From NCBI GenBank assembly GCA_022578965.1, contig MU400513.1:62001-126000 (forward strand): DNA of 64,000 nucleotides, read 5' to 3'. Every line of letters begins with the position of its first letter. The stretch's first letter is position 1. A model generated the notes under the pieces. It had not been told where the DNA came from, made no database searches, and saw only the letters and a program-made list of their open reading frames with translations. The position numbers and the translations under genes are program-made. Shown piece after piece: positions 44,001-54,592 of this stretch. This DNA comes from Xylaria sp. FL1777 (taxonomy: Eukaryota > Ascomycota > Sordariomycetes > Xylariales > Xylariaceae).

Positions 44001-45641
44001 TGTGGTAGATAGCATATGAGCTAGTACGGCCACAGTAGTTGTCTCAAGAACAAATATGATACAGCGCGTGCCCTCTGGGGCTGATTGTAGCTCTCGAACC
44101 AAAGTTATGAATTTGTCAGATAGATCGAGCCTGGTTGCATTACTTAATGACTGCGGGAGTTTGATCTCGACTTGTCGGAGTACGTTAGCAAGGTACTGCT
44201 TATCCGTCGTCACCCATGTCTCGAACCACGTGAGGTCTTGGTCAACTGATTGAAGGAAACGGACTACGGCCTCGTGGATGAAGTACTCGGCAGCCCAAGG
44301 ACCAAGTTCGCGATGGATTTCTGCGCTTTTGCGACACATGGACGCCATCTGCTTCATAACGGGAGTTTCTTGTTTATCCAATGCCTGTTGAAGTTTATAT
44401 CTACTTTTTTCATTTTTCCGACTCCTAAGATCCAATATGTAGGGATCCTGGAAAATATCGAGGCTCTTGAAGGCCTTTATAAGACTCATCATACTAGCGA
44501 CTTGACGACGACTGCCAGAATTCGGTACGGCTATGGATGATAAGGTTGGCCGCTTTACTGCGGACAGGAACTCCTCCCGGTGAAGGGTAGGGGCCTTGCA
44601 TACAGCGTCTAGGGTTTCCTCGATTTTCTCAATGCCATCGGGATCCGATTTCATAATCGGGCTAGCTGTAAGACCGAGTATTGCCGGATATGGCATACCA
44701 TTGTTTTTATTTATGCGGTAGCGCTCCATGATCTTACTCCCGGCATGTCTTCCGACACAATTGTGTGCTGAATACCTGTTAATGTGGGACATTATTTGAA
44801 AGGTGGCTGATAGACTCGCCTTCGTCGAAAACTATAAGACGAAGCTTGCTTATTTGTACGAAAGCATGTGTTATGGCATCAAGTAGGACCTGATAAGTTG
44901 ATACCACAATGTGGACATTTTTCAAGTAATCGTCCCAAATACGTGTGTCGGACCAGGTGTCAACATTGTCGGCGCCACTGAGCATTTTGATTTGGGCGGC
45001 TCCAATTTGAGACTTTAGGACTCGGAACTGCTGCTCACATAGTGCGATAGTCGGCGCAAGAAACCAAATGATCTCAAAGTACACGTCAGTGCAAAGGTAG
45101 TGGTGAGGTTAAAAGCAAGCATGCTAACCTTGTCCGAGCACTTCTCGAGTTCGGCTTGGATGCGAAGCACCGCACTACATCGTCATCGTTAAATCATATG
45201 TGGAGGGTCATAAATAGAGGCGTGGATAGACGTTAGGATAACCAGCACCCGTGCGAGGCACTCAATAAACAACTCACACCTGTGTCTTGCCACTTCCGGT
45301 ATCCATCTATAATCCGTGTTCAGTGATCAGGCTGCAGATATCTAGCAAACTTGACGTACTGCAACGATGATATTCTGTTTGAGGCTTTTCTCAAACATCT
45401 CGATCTGGTACGCACGGGCGCGTATGATTGTCTTCTCCTCTGTGGGGTCTATAGTAGGGGTTTCTTGAATAGAAGGATCAACGCAAATGGATGTCGCGCG
45501 TGTTCCATGGTCGAATTCGGAGGGTTGATTCGGCACCCCTTCAAAAGGGGGCGTAGGTTCAATGGACCTTGGGTCTTCTTCATCTGAGGAGCTCTCATGT
45601 CTGGCCACGGGCGTAATGGCGCTCTGAGTATGCGGGTGCAT
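41021..45641 (-). CDS. dcl2: Dicer-like protein 2 (RNA interference ribonuclease)
   Basis: Six exons (45641-45360, 45306-45278, 45174-45129, 45072-44820, 44767-42329, 42276-41021) give 1434 residues. Dicer-like 2 cuts long dsRNA into small RNAs for Argonaute and is the main antiviral Dicer in many filamentous fungi. Helicase motif I is MDTGSGKTQV (95-104), encoded by a 29-nt exon. Motif II, DEAH (about residue 203), exists only after removal of a GC-AG intron (44819-44768). The helicase C domain includes VATSVAEEGIDVPACN and QRRGRAR. A dimerisation domain follows (LEHFCRKI). RNase IIIa has ERLEFLGDSILK and DVVESLVGAAY; RNase IIIb has LLEFLGDPILD and DMFESLIGAVW, so all catalytic acids are present. 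A dsRNA-binding-like segment ends the protein. No clear PAZ domain is visible, as usual for this class. Confidence 0.95.
44768..44819 (-). other. GC-AG intron inside the dcl2 DEAH-box codons
   Basis: The 52-nt intron starts GCGAGT and ends TATTCAG, splitting the Ala codon of DEAH after its first base. If retained, the frame reads on for about 15 codons to a TAA and truncates the protein within helicase motif II. No GT donor gives the conserved DEAHNCVG sequence. Confidence 0.85.
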
Positions 45642-46210
45642 CTCAGCAGCTGATGTACATCTAATAGCGCGGGCTCGGCTTCTCTTGCTAAGCTTGTTTA
45701 CCGCCGATGAGCAGTGCAGCTCGTGGTCGTAAGCTAGATGTCAAGCCGAATTTCTAGTAGTATGCACGGCGGGTTTGGCGTGCAAGACAGCGTTACCAAG
45801 AAAGCACCGCTGCCTACCCAAGGATTCGAGCGTTGATGGTGGATATAAAGCGACAACGTGAAGCTGAATGACCCGAGTTCCAAGTCGTTTTGCAGCCTTC
45901 CGCATTGCGGACGGGTTCTAAGGAGATGTCCTTATATGAAAGCAATCTATGTCGAAGGATGTTTTGTCAAGTTTTCTTTTCTAGAGATAGAGAGAGAGAA
46001 AACACCTGCAAGGCTTAGAGAAATCAAAAGTGCATTTCTGTACAACTGACTGGCAGTACCCTAACACCCGCTACCTAAGGTAGGTACTATCTACAGTAAT
46101 TGGTTTAAAGCATACGTACTGTGCGCGCCAACGGAAATCAGCCCGAGCTACCTACATAGGTACCATGCCTACTGTATACCTACTTCTCTCGCTATCTACC
46201 CAGTACAATT
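45642..46210. promoter_or_regulatory. Bidirectional promoter region of dcl2 and the RCC1-like gene
   Basis: The two genes are transcribed away from each other from this 569-bp spacer. It contains CTACCTAAGGTAGGTAC (46071-46087) and AGCTACCTACATAGGTACC (about 46147-46165), both near-palindromic forms of the window's spacer word. A purine tract (AGAGATAGAGAGAGAG) lies near 45983. Confidence 0.55.
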
Positions 46211-47311
46211 ATGACAAAACCTAGCCAGGCTTATACTATGCATTTGTACGTAGCCGGCTTTAATGCATGGAGACAACTGGAATTCTTACCTGTCGAAAAT
46301 CCAACCGACGAGCCAGATGATATCGCGTCCTTTCGAAAAGTGCTTTCAGACAAGTTTATCGAGGTTCGATATGCCTCCCTGACTTATACCATAGGTAAGC
46401 GAGAATCCCTCCGAAGTCTGACTATATATCTAATAATTGGCATGATAAGTCAATACCTCTGCCGGATTGAAATGTGCTGGCTTTGTTGACGAGGATATTG
46501 AGAACGTACTGAAGCAGCAGCTCCTATCTTCTACCGCTGCTGTCGCGGGGAATGGGTTAATTGCCAGTCGGTTTTCCGCATTCCCTTATGTATCGATTGG
46601 TAATGGTCATTGACTAGAGTCAAGCATACGATGGACATGGCACAATTACCCAGCACGCTCCTCAACTTGGGCCTACTCAGGCGGAAAGGAAAATATTCTC
46701 TGGCATGCACGACATCATCCAGCTAGTAGCCTACGAAACAGGTTTTGTAGCTCTTTCTCTTGATGGAAAGGTCTGGACGTGGGGAGATGAGCGATATTCC
46801 GCCACCCTAGGAAGGGAGACTACAATTCATACGTGAGCAAGACTAGGTGTCGTATGTTGCGATACGAAGTGCTAACTTTCCTTTAAGCCCGGCAGAAAGT
46901 CCTGGCTGTGTGGAAGACTTAGAGGATTTACCTTCAGGCAAGATCAAGAAAATTGCAGCTGCCGGTTATATGGTTCTCGCTCTGACAGAGGGTCACGACC
47001 TTTATGCTTGGGGCGGTCATCCAGCCCACAAGCTAGTTCTTGGAAGCCTATCAGGTAGTCCTAGTCCGGTGGTTGTGGAAGAGAACGATATATTAGATTT
47101 CTCGGTGGGCGAAACGCACATGATTGTGTTAACCATGGGAGGTGACGTGTATACTATTGGCGACAACGCCAACAGCCAACTTGGGTTGCCACTGCAAAAG
47201 ACCGCGAAGTGGGCAAAAGTACCCATGTCTCTCCAGGGAGAGGTTATTGTAGGTGTCAAGGCAGGGCACCGAAGCTCCTTCATTGTGACTAAGAACGCTC
47301 GTTTGGCCTAA
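46211..47311 (+). CDS. RCC1-repeat (BLIP-II fold) propeller protein
   Basis: Four exons (46211-46394, 46450-46566, 46625-46832, 46888-47311) give 310 residues. An in-frame ATG at 46238 (MHLYVAGFNAW) is the usual family start and would give 301. RCC1-type blades are seen as FVALSLDGKVWTWGDERYSA, MVLALTEGHDLYAWGGHP and HMIVLTMGGDVYTIGDNANS followed by QLGLP. The protein is short for a full seven-bladed RCC1 and resembles the fungal Ats1-like group; no exchange-factor activity can be inferred. Intron 2 is modelled with a weak donor (GTCGGT) and acceptor GTCAAG, because reading through meets TGA and every other short junction breaks the frame. The downstream proteasome gene is convergent, only 72 bp away. 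Confidence 0.82.
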
Positions 47312-47383
47312 CAGGTCCGTCTTGATCCTCTATGAAACTGATCTATGGTACATGTGAGGCTACGCGAAGTTCAGGATTTAAGA

Positions 47384-48490
47384 TCACAAGTTCGTCAAGT
47401 AATCCTCAATCTCTTGCGGTGTTAACTTGCGGAAGCGGGGTCCTGTCGCTCCTTTGACACCCTCAACACCCAGGAGATGATCCGCAGGCGGTCCAACAAT
47501 ACCTGATACCTGTTAGTAAATGAACATCACCAAAAAGTCAAAGCAAGCTCACCAATCTCGATCGTCTCTCCATTCATCTCTCCTTCAATAGTTTCCTTCA
47601 ATGTTAGTAGGGCGATATGCACAGCATCTTCCAGCTCGAGACCTTCAGTATATCTCTTCTCTAAAAAGGTCTTTGCTGTGGTAGCACTCTTGCCGATGGC
47701 GGTAGCTTTCCAGGGATAGTAAGCTCCTGACGGGTCGACTTGGTACAGCATAGGTCCACCCTTGAGTATGCCACCAGTCTTGCCCGTGGGCTTCTTCTCC
47801 CCCTCAGTGGTCTCACCTTCCACGGCAGCTTGCTCGTCCGGCAGGATGCCCTCATCCCATCCGGCAATTAGAAGACTGACACCGTAGGGCCGAACACCAC
47901 CAGACTGTGTAGCTTCTTGCATAACCCGCGCGACATCCTGTACTAATATCCGGGTCGGAGGGTACTCGTTGTAGACCCGCTTGTAGTTGGTATGAGAAAC
48001 CTTGCGGGCCTTGTCGACCAAGACTCGGTAATCTGGGCCCATACCAGCATATACCATGCCGATGTTGGGAGTGATCAGGCTAATCTTGGATAAAGAGGCG
48101 GGGTCGGTGAGCGGCGATGAGGACTTCTTCTCGGTCGCTAAGACGATACCATTGGTGGCTGGCAAAGTTAGAACCATTATAAAGCTGAAGCGGTTGGGAG
48201 CGACCTGTCGGCTGACCTTTGATACCGAGGGCCGTTACACCCTGGTTAACTGCATTGAGAGCATACTCTATTGAACCCCCACGCCGTTAGCACGATTATG
48301 GTCGAAGGGATACTTCTCGATGGTGATCGGGTGCATCGAACGTGCTGTCAAAGAAAGACGTACCGATCTGGACGAGCTTCCCACTGTCATAGAATTAGCT
48401 GGGCTCGAGCAAACGGTTTGGTGTTGCTGAGGGGCGGAGAGTATACCTTGGGGAGAAGGTGGTTAGTGAAAACGAGTAGCGGTCCGCCAT
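47384..48490 (-). CDS. pre8: 20S proteasome subunit alpha-2
   Basis: Five exons (48490-48447, 48383-48364, 48267-48217, 48158-47553, 47502-47384) give 279 residues. Alpha-2 is part of the outer ring of the 20S core that gates substrate entry. The N-terminus [20 protein letters not shown] is the proteasome alpha signature and is assembled from three tiny exons, one of only 20 nt. [39 protein letters not shown] and [20 protein letters not shown] are conserved core segments. Compared with yeast (250 residues) there is an insert of about 25 residues, rich in Glu/Gly/Lys, between AGWDEG and GPMLYQ, as in other filamentous fungi. The C-terminus [16 protein letters not shown] is recovered by splicing intron 4. 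Confidence 0.95.
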
Positions 48491-49302
48491 GGCTACTTGA
48501 TTATAAGGAGACCAAGAATTTGAGACTATGAAGGTGGTTGAGAGTATGGTGTGTGTATGGTAAGTTGTAGTGGCAGTTTTGATTGAAGGGTGAGGTATAC
48601 GCGGCTGTGAAGCCTTGCTGTACTCAAGCTGGTATTGAGCTTCAGACCTCTAGGCATCGCCAGTGCGCGTCAAAGCTCCAGCACAGAGGTACATGGTACA
48701 TGGTACCGGTATAGATGTAACAGCATGTAGCACTTGCAGATGGTACGTACCCTCTGATGGAGCTGGCAGAAGTTATGTAAGCAGAAGAAGTGGGTCGACA
48801 CCGACGATTCTTTGGGTGTTCCTGCAGTGGTTTCCGAGTCTCATTCACCATTCATTGTACAATAGGTTCTCGGGCTTTCATACCTGCTGAATACCCAAGT
48901 CAGCAAAGGGAGCCTGAACAATACCGGGCCTGATTTCTCTCATCGAATGCTTTCTTCTGCCTCGTATCCCTGTTATCTTTTTCCGAGTAAGAAACGTTCG
49001 ACGAGTCAAATTCATTGCGAGTAGGCACTCTTATTCTTAGCCTTTACGCCGTGTCCTTTGTACTATTTAGAAGGAGATTGAACCTCTTTCTGCTATACTC
49101 TATTTATTCTTCCAGGTCGAACAATGGATTGTACTACGGCTGCCTCAGCCCTGCATCATAAGTAGTGGTATGGGGTCTACTGTCGCATTTTACCCGCGTC
49201 GAATCTAGCCGTTCTTAAACTGATGCGCATCAACATTGTTTGCTGCTTTGAGTCTTCTTTTTAACTTGCCGTCTTGCACGGACTTTGCAGCTTACATCAA
49301 CA
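48491..49302. promoter_or_regulatory. Shared spacer between divergent pre8 and the RING-CH gene
   Basis: About 0.8 kb without a supported gene. It includes a perfect short repeat GTACATGGTACATGGTACC at about 48690-48708. No proteasome-type control element was identified with confidence. Confidence 0.45.
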
Positions 49303-50298
49303 ATGCAATCCTCATCCTCAACCTGGAGTTGGGGAGACATCCCTTCTGATCCCCAATCTCCCGCGAACGCGCGCCCAAGTCCTCAACCGTCTTCCACCCC
49401 TCCATATGAGAACAATGATGCCGGGCAACGTACGCCGTCTCCCGAAACCAACGCAGAAGGCGAACCAAAACATAGCCGGAAGTGTCGGATATGTTTGGAG
49501 TGGGTACCTCCCACGTATGAAGATGTTGGGGTATTGGGTGGAATGCGCAAGCGGCGCCCGAGAAGGCAGTACATTTCCGAAGATGGAGACCGACTAATTA
49601 GCCCGTGTTTGTGCAAAGGCTCGATCAAATACATGCACGAAGGATGCTTGAAACTGTGGATGAACGAGAACCCTTCGAAAGGATACAAATGTGATATTTG
49701 CAAGTACCAATACCGGATGGAGCGGCTGTCCTGGGCCCAGCGACTTCGAAGCCCAGTCATCTCTCTCGTGATGACACTGACGATTCTCTTCGTCACTGTC
49801 TTCCTACTTGGTTTCGTCGCCGATCCTATTCTTAGTCTTTGGCTTGACCCTGTCGGGACTATCACAGACTCTGTCATTCCCGGCGCTGGATTTGCAGATG
49901 AAGACATCATCGACCTTAGCGAAGCCGATAGTTGGTTTGAACATTTACTCAAAGGTGTTTTCTCACTCGGTCTCCTAGGCTTTGTTAAAGCATTTCTTGT
50001 CATGAGCCCTTGGCAGTGGTGGAATCTGCGCACGAGTGGAATCGTGAGTGGAGGAGCCCGTAGGGCCGGTACGGGACGGCAAAGGATGGAGAATATCAAC
50101 CTAACATTGGTACTTATCGGCGTTTTAACTTTTCTCTATGTAAGTTACCCACCTCTCCTTACGGTATATGGCTAACGTGTGAAATAGACTGTATGGAAGG
50201 CGACCAGGAAATATACTCAACGAACGCTCGACAGAGCTAGCCAGAAGATCCTGAACGTCCAGGCTGATGAAGATAGTGATGATGAGGACGATGAATAG
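49303..50298 (+). CDS. Membrane-anchored RING-CH (MARCH/RINGv-type) E3 ubiquitin ligase
   Basis: Two exons (49303-50139 and 50188-50298), joined in phase 0, give 315 residues. The N-terminal 58 residues are Ser/Pro-rich. The RING-CH finger has the C4HC3 order: Cys61, Cys64, Cys102, Cys104, His112, Cys115, Cys130, Cys133, with KCRICLEW and YKCDICKYQY at its ends and a longer than usual loop between the first two pairs. Three hydrophobic segments follow (VISLVMTLTILFVTVFLLGF, VFSLGLLGFVKAFLVM and LTLVLIGVLTFLY), then a short acidic tail (DEDSDDEDDE). The family ubiquitinates membrane proteins, and location in the ER or endomembranes is inferred. It is much shorter than Doa10, so it is not that protein. 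Confidence 0.9.
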
Positions 50299-52316
50299 CC
50301 CTTCCTTTAATCACCTCGATATATGCCGCCTAGAAACTATGCCGGCTCATTTGCACACTCTTAAGTTGCCTTGAAGCTGCTCTTCCATGCCTTGTCAACT
50401 AGTCTGTGTGCAAAGATTGATTCCCTGAATTCAGCTGTGAAGTACTGGCGTCTTGCCTATACTTCAAAACAGTGAATCTGGAACGTCAAGCATACTACCA
50501 CCATCCGCGCCGGTCTTTCGAGGCTGTCCGAATGGATCCAGCTAGCCTTCGCTTATTCTAAGCATCCATACGAGTGGAGGTTTGCTCTGGAAGAGCTTGA
50601 TATATTCCATATATGTAATTTTATGATGTCACGTTTGGAAATAGTAAAGTGAAGTTTAATCAATTAATGTTAACCTACTTTCTTAGAGAGGAGAGTGTCG
50701 TATGTCAGTGCTATAGTACCTAATAAATGGCGATGTTCTTGCCCTCGTCTACTCTACGAGGGAAATGCAAAGAAGCGCTTAACATCTTCCATGCTTGTCA
50801 GACATTGGGATTTAGGGGTGTCATCCGTCTGTCACCAAGAACCAAACATCACCCATACGTCCCCTCTTGTTTTCTTTGCTCCGTGTTTTAGCAAGAAAGA
50901 ATAAATCAAACTCATATCGTCCTATTTAGTTAGTTCTGTCTTTTAGCTAAGCGTCTCTTCGCTTTGTGCCACTACCCGCTTACATGTAGTTGGCATAGAT
51001 CAATTGTGCAGTCTGAAACTGAGCATTCTTCCACGTGGCCTTCGAGTTATTCTAGCTAGTTTAGTTTTGTCTTATGGGCTCGGTTATCAACGTCTTTACC
51101 CAACTCTAGTGACCCAGAGAAAAACAAAGAACAACTCCTTTTTTAACCTGTTGTTGCCTGCCATTCTATGACTGTTATGGATGTAGGCTTAGCTATGGGG
51201 GTGCAGTTCAACCACTTGCCCAGGTGGCGAGTTAATCTAGCCATATACCAATATGCTTTCAGTGTTTTGAGTAGGTAGGAGTGGATGAGCGCTGGGAAAG
51301 GAACGGATGAGGATGTTCAAACTGTTCAAACTAGAGAAGTGAGAGGGCATTTAGATAGCCTATCTACTGTAGGGTAGACCAGGTTATGGCATATAAGCTC
51401 TAGGTAGATAGTTTAATATGATGATATACCCCACATATATGGAATCTCTTGGTAGTTTCAGCTGGTAGACAGCAGTGAGTAGTAGGAGGTCTATGCTCTG
51501 TATTGAACTCTGTAGTTCTGTCTGTAGGTAGGTGCTGATGGGAAACCTGCTGCCTAAGTATCTATTATACGGTACATCCCACCCTTGATACACGTTCTAT
51601 GAAGATGGAATGCGGTGCATGTGTTCGCGACCTCTTTATCGGCTGGGAGATTAATCCCGATAAAGGCATAAGTTAAACGAAGCGCTAGTCCTGTCTTGGT
51701 AATTATTGGTGCAGGTTGGGGTGCTTAATGATCGACAAGGGGCTTCCTGGTGCGTCTATCAATGCCTAATAAAGCCAAGCCCGTTCACTTCCCTGAAATC
51801 TAGAACTCCCTAATCTAGATTATGTGCTATCTGGGTATCTCGTGTTGACGGACAAGTCGCTCCCGCAAGGTTAAAATACAAACATCTTCTTTGAGCCACT
51901 GTCGTCTTTTTGCACGAGACACATTATAATCACATTATTAAAGGGTTCCTTCAACGATCCATTCACTCTGCGGTGCGCATATAGCAGATTTACCACTTAC
52001 TTGGTTCCGATCCAACTTCACATCGCATTACCGCAGTTCTCCGCCTACAACTCCGGAATTAACACATCGCCTTGCGCTCTACCACCAGATTTTATCCTTT
52101 TGCCGGATGCGTATTTCCTCGACATATAAAACCGCATATACAACGAGCCTCCTCCTTCGCTCCAGCGCTCGCATGGAAGTCCTTCGAGGCTAAGAACGCT
52201 TCTATTTGTTACGTGTACAGCGGTTCGCATCTCGAAGGAAATCACGCCTCGACCGGTCGCCCTGCTTGGTGCAATTCCCTCTTTCCATGCGACGGGGTGA
52301 CGAGCCAAAGGGCACA
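50299..52316. other. Intergenic region between the RING-CH and GT34 genes
   Basis: About 2 kb. No frame on either strand has family features. From about 52050 a frame on the plus strand overlaps the GT34 start and is treated as leader. No repeat or RNA gene was found. Confidence 0.45.
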
Positions 52317-53361
52317 ATGCACCTCGCCTACCCGCCACGGAAAGATTCCCATCCCGCGCCCTACCGACGATCGCGTATGCCCATGCTACGAAGAAGCCAT
52401 CTGAGGACAATACTGCTGTTCGGACTCGCCATTATCGGCTTAATATGGCTATTTTCCGGCCCGAAACATAGAGGTCCTCGTCTAATAACGGGCAAGCCGC
52501 CAGTGGTTGTGGTCACCGTTTTTGACGACAAGTACGACAATACCGCATACTCACAACAAATCAAAGACAATAGGATACAGTACGCCGAGAAGCATGGTAA
52601 GACGACTATCTTGCAGCTCCCAAGCCAGTCTCTTTAACACATTCTAGGATATGGCACGTTTATTGCTAAAGCTGGCGACTACGACCTGTCGGGAGCGCCC
52701 GATTCCTGGTCAAAAGTCGTGGCCATGAGGCACGCTATCACCAAATTCCCCGACTGCAAATACGTATGGTATCTCGATCAGCATGCGCTTATTATGAGCC
52801 CCAAATCCAGAGTGGAAGAACACGTGATGGGTGCTCAGAGGCTTGAAGAAATGATGTTAAAGGATCATCCCATTGTTCCGCCAGAGAGCATCATTAAAAC
52901 CTTCTCTCACCTCAAAGCTCGCGATATCAATTTAGCTCTCACGCAGGATAAAGAGGGCCTTGCCACAACCAGCGTGGTTCTCAGAAATGGCGAGTGGGCC
53001 AAGTTCTTCCTTGACACATGGTTTGATCCAATGTATCGAAGTTACAATTTCCAGAAAGCCGAGACGCATGCACTGGTATGCCTGTCCTATTCTCAGTTCA
53101 TATGTATTTGTGGTGTGTCTATACTGACCATTTTTGAAGGAACATATCGTCCAGTGGCACCCCACCATTCTTTCCAAGCTGGCAATCGTCCCGCAACGGA
53201 CCATCAACGCCTATTCTACAGTAGACCATGGCGCCCAGTACAAAGATGGCGATATTGCCATCGTGTTCGCTCAATGTTCTGGCACAGGTCCCACGAGCTG
53301 TGCCAGCGAAGCTGAACGTTACTCGCATCATTGGCGGGCATCCTTTGGTGCTGGTCGTTAG
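52317..53361 (+). CDS. mnn11: Golgi alpha-1,6-mannosyltransferase, GT34 (Mnn10/Mnn11 type)
   Basis: Three exons (52317-52596, 52648-53075, 53140-53361) give 309 residues. An upstream in-frame ATG at 52287 has a poor context, whereas MHLAYPPRKDS has A at -3 and matches the family N-terminus. GT34 enzymes of the mannan polymerase II complex extend the N-glycan outer chain in the Golgi. A signal anchor (TILLFGLAIIGLIWLF) is at about 31-46, and PPVVVVTVFDDK starts the catalytic fold. The putative metal/donor motif reads YLDQHALIM (Asp137), the form seen in this fungal subgroup. SIIKTFSHLKARDINLALTQ and FNFQ-type YNFQKAETHAL lead into EHIVQWHPTIL across intron 2. Mnn10 versus Mnn11 cannot be decided by eye. 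Confidence 0.87.
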
Positions 53362-54592
53362 TGCAAAGATTTGTATGATGAGGCGGCAAGCACAGATTCT
53401 TAATACTTAATTAATAATCTATGTGCCGCTACGAAGCGACAAGAAAGAACGGAGAGGTTCGGTAGGTTCACGAGGTTGGCGTTTTATGGATATCATTACA
53501 TGCCGCATCCTGTGGATTGACGGCCGGGTCAGCTAGACAGGACCTCTGGCATTTACACTGGTGTTTTGTGTACCTGTTTCTATTACGTCCTTGCTTATCG
53601 GTGGATGATGCCTGTATTCTAGGCTGGGTGTTGAGGGGGTTTACTCAGTCTGATCTTCAGTGGCCCCGTTAACCAACTGGCCATTATCTGTTATTTCTAA
53701 TTGAATGTAAATGAGTTCAATATCTAGTCGAAATATTTTCGGAGATGGGTCCACCCCTATAGAGAACTCGACTGTCAAGAAAACATGATCCGGGAAAAGA
53801 TAACTTGATATGTTGACTGCCAAGTTAAGCTTGGGTTACGTGGCTTGAATGCGGGAGGGATGTGACATGAGAGAATCAAATATTCGACTTGATGGATCCG
53901 CATTATGCGCAGGTTTTGCCTCTAGAGATCTATGTATAGTATATGCATTTGGATTTAGATTTAGATTTGTAGCGATTGTATCGGGATGCATGAGAGAAAT
54001 GTCAACTCTTCGCATTCGTCTACCTGGATACTGAATGGGTTCACCAGTAAGATTCAAGCAGTTTGTCATCTGGAGAGCATCTGTGATCAGATAAGAAAAA
54101 GAGCTCGCATTCGCATGATTGGCTCTGGCTACAGTGGAACAAGGGTGCGGAGTTGTTGCCGATAATCCTTGCAATGACCTCCACTAAGCGACTTTGCATG
54201 TGATGACTCTGTGATGATGATACCTACAGCTACCTCCAGTTCCACTATAATGCCCCGGCTCTGCTTCCATTTGCGGGGCGTGCGGCGGGTTTACACTAAC
54301 CAGGGAAGCTTCCGTTCCTCGGTCTCAGCCAGCTGCGACCCAACAGGTAGATACCTAGGTAGGTACATTATTTCTGGTAGTCAGTCAAATCCTCTTGCAC
54401 CTTTCCAAGGTTCTTCTTAAAATAAATAAAAACCCCACGGTACAAAACGGCAGTGGTCCAGAAGACATCAGACCAGATGTTTCAAACTCGCTAGCTATCC
54501 CAACTTGCAATTGAATGATAGATGGACGCATGAGAGCCGAGGCTTAACTTACAGCTACGACATATCCCGCAATTCCCGAACCTTACTTCGAC
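53362..54592. other. Intergenic region between the GT34 gene and dpl1
   Basis: No supported gene. A minus-strand frame of about 178 codons (54174-53641) is broken by a single TAA at 53838-53836. Its protein has no family match that I recognise. A TAGATACCTAGGTAGGTAC cluster lies at 54349-54367 in the probable dpl1 promoter. Confidence 0.45.
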
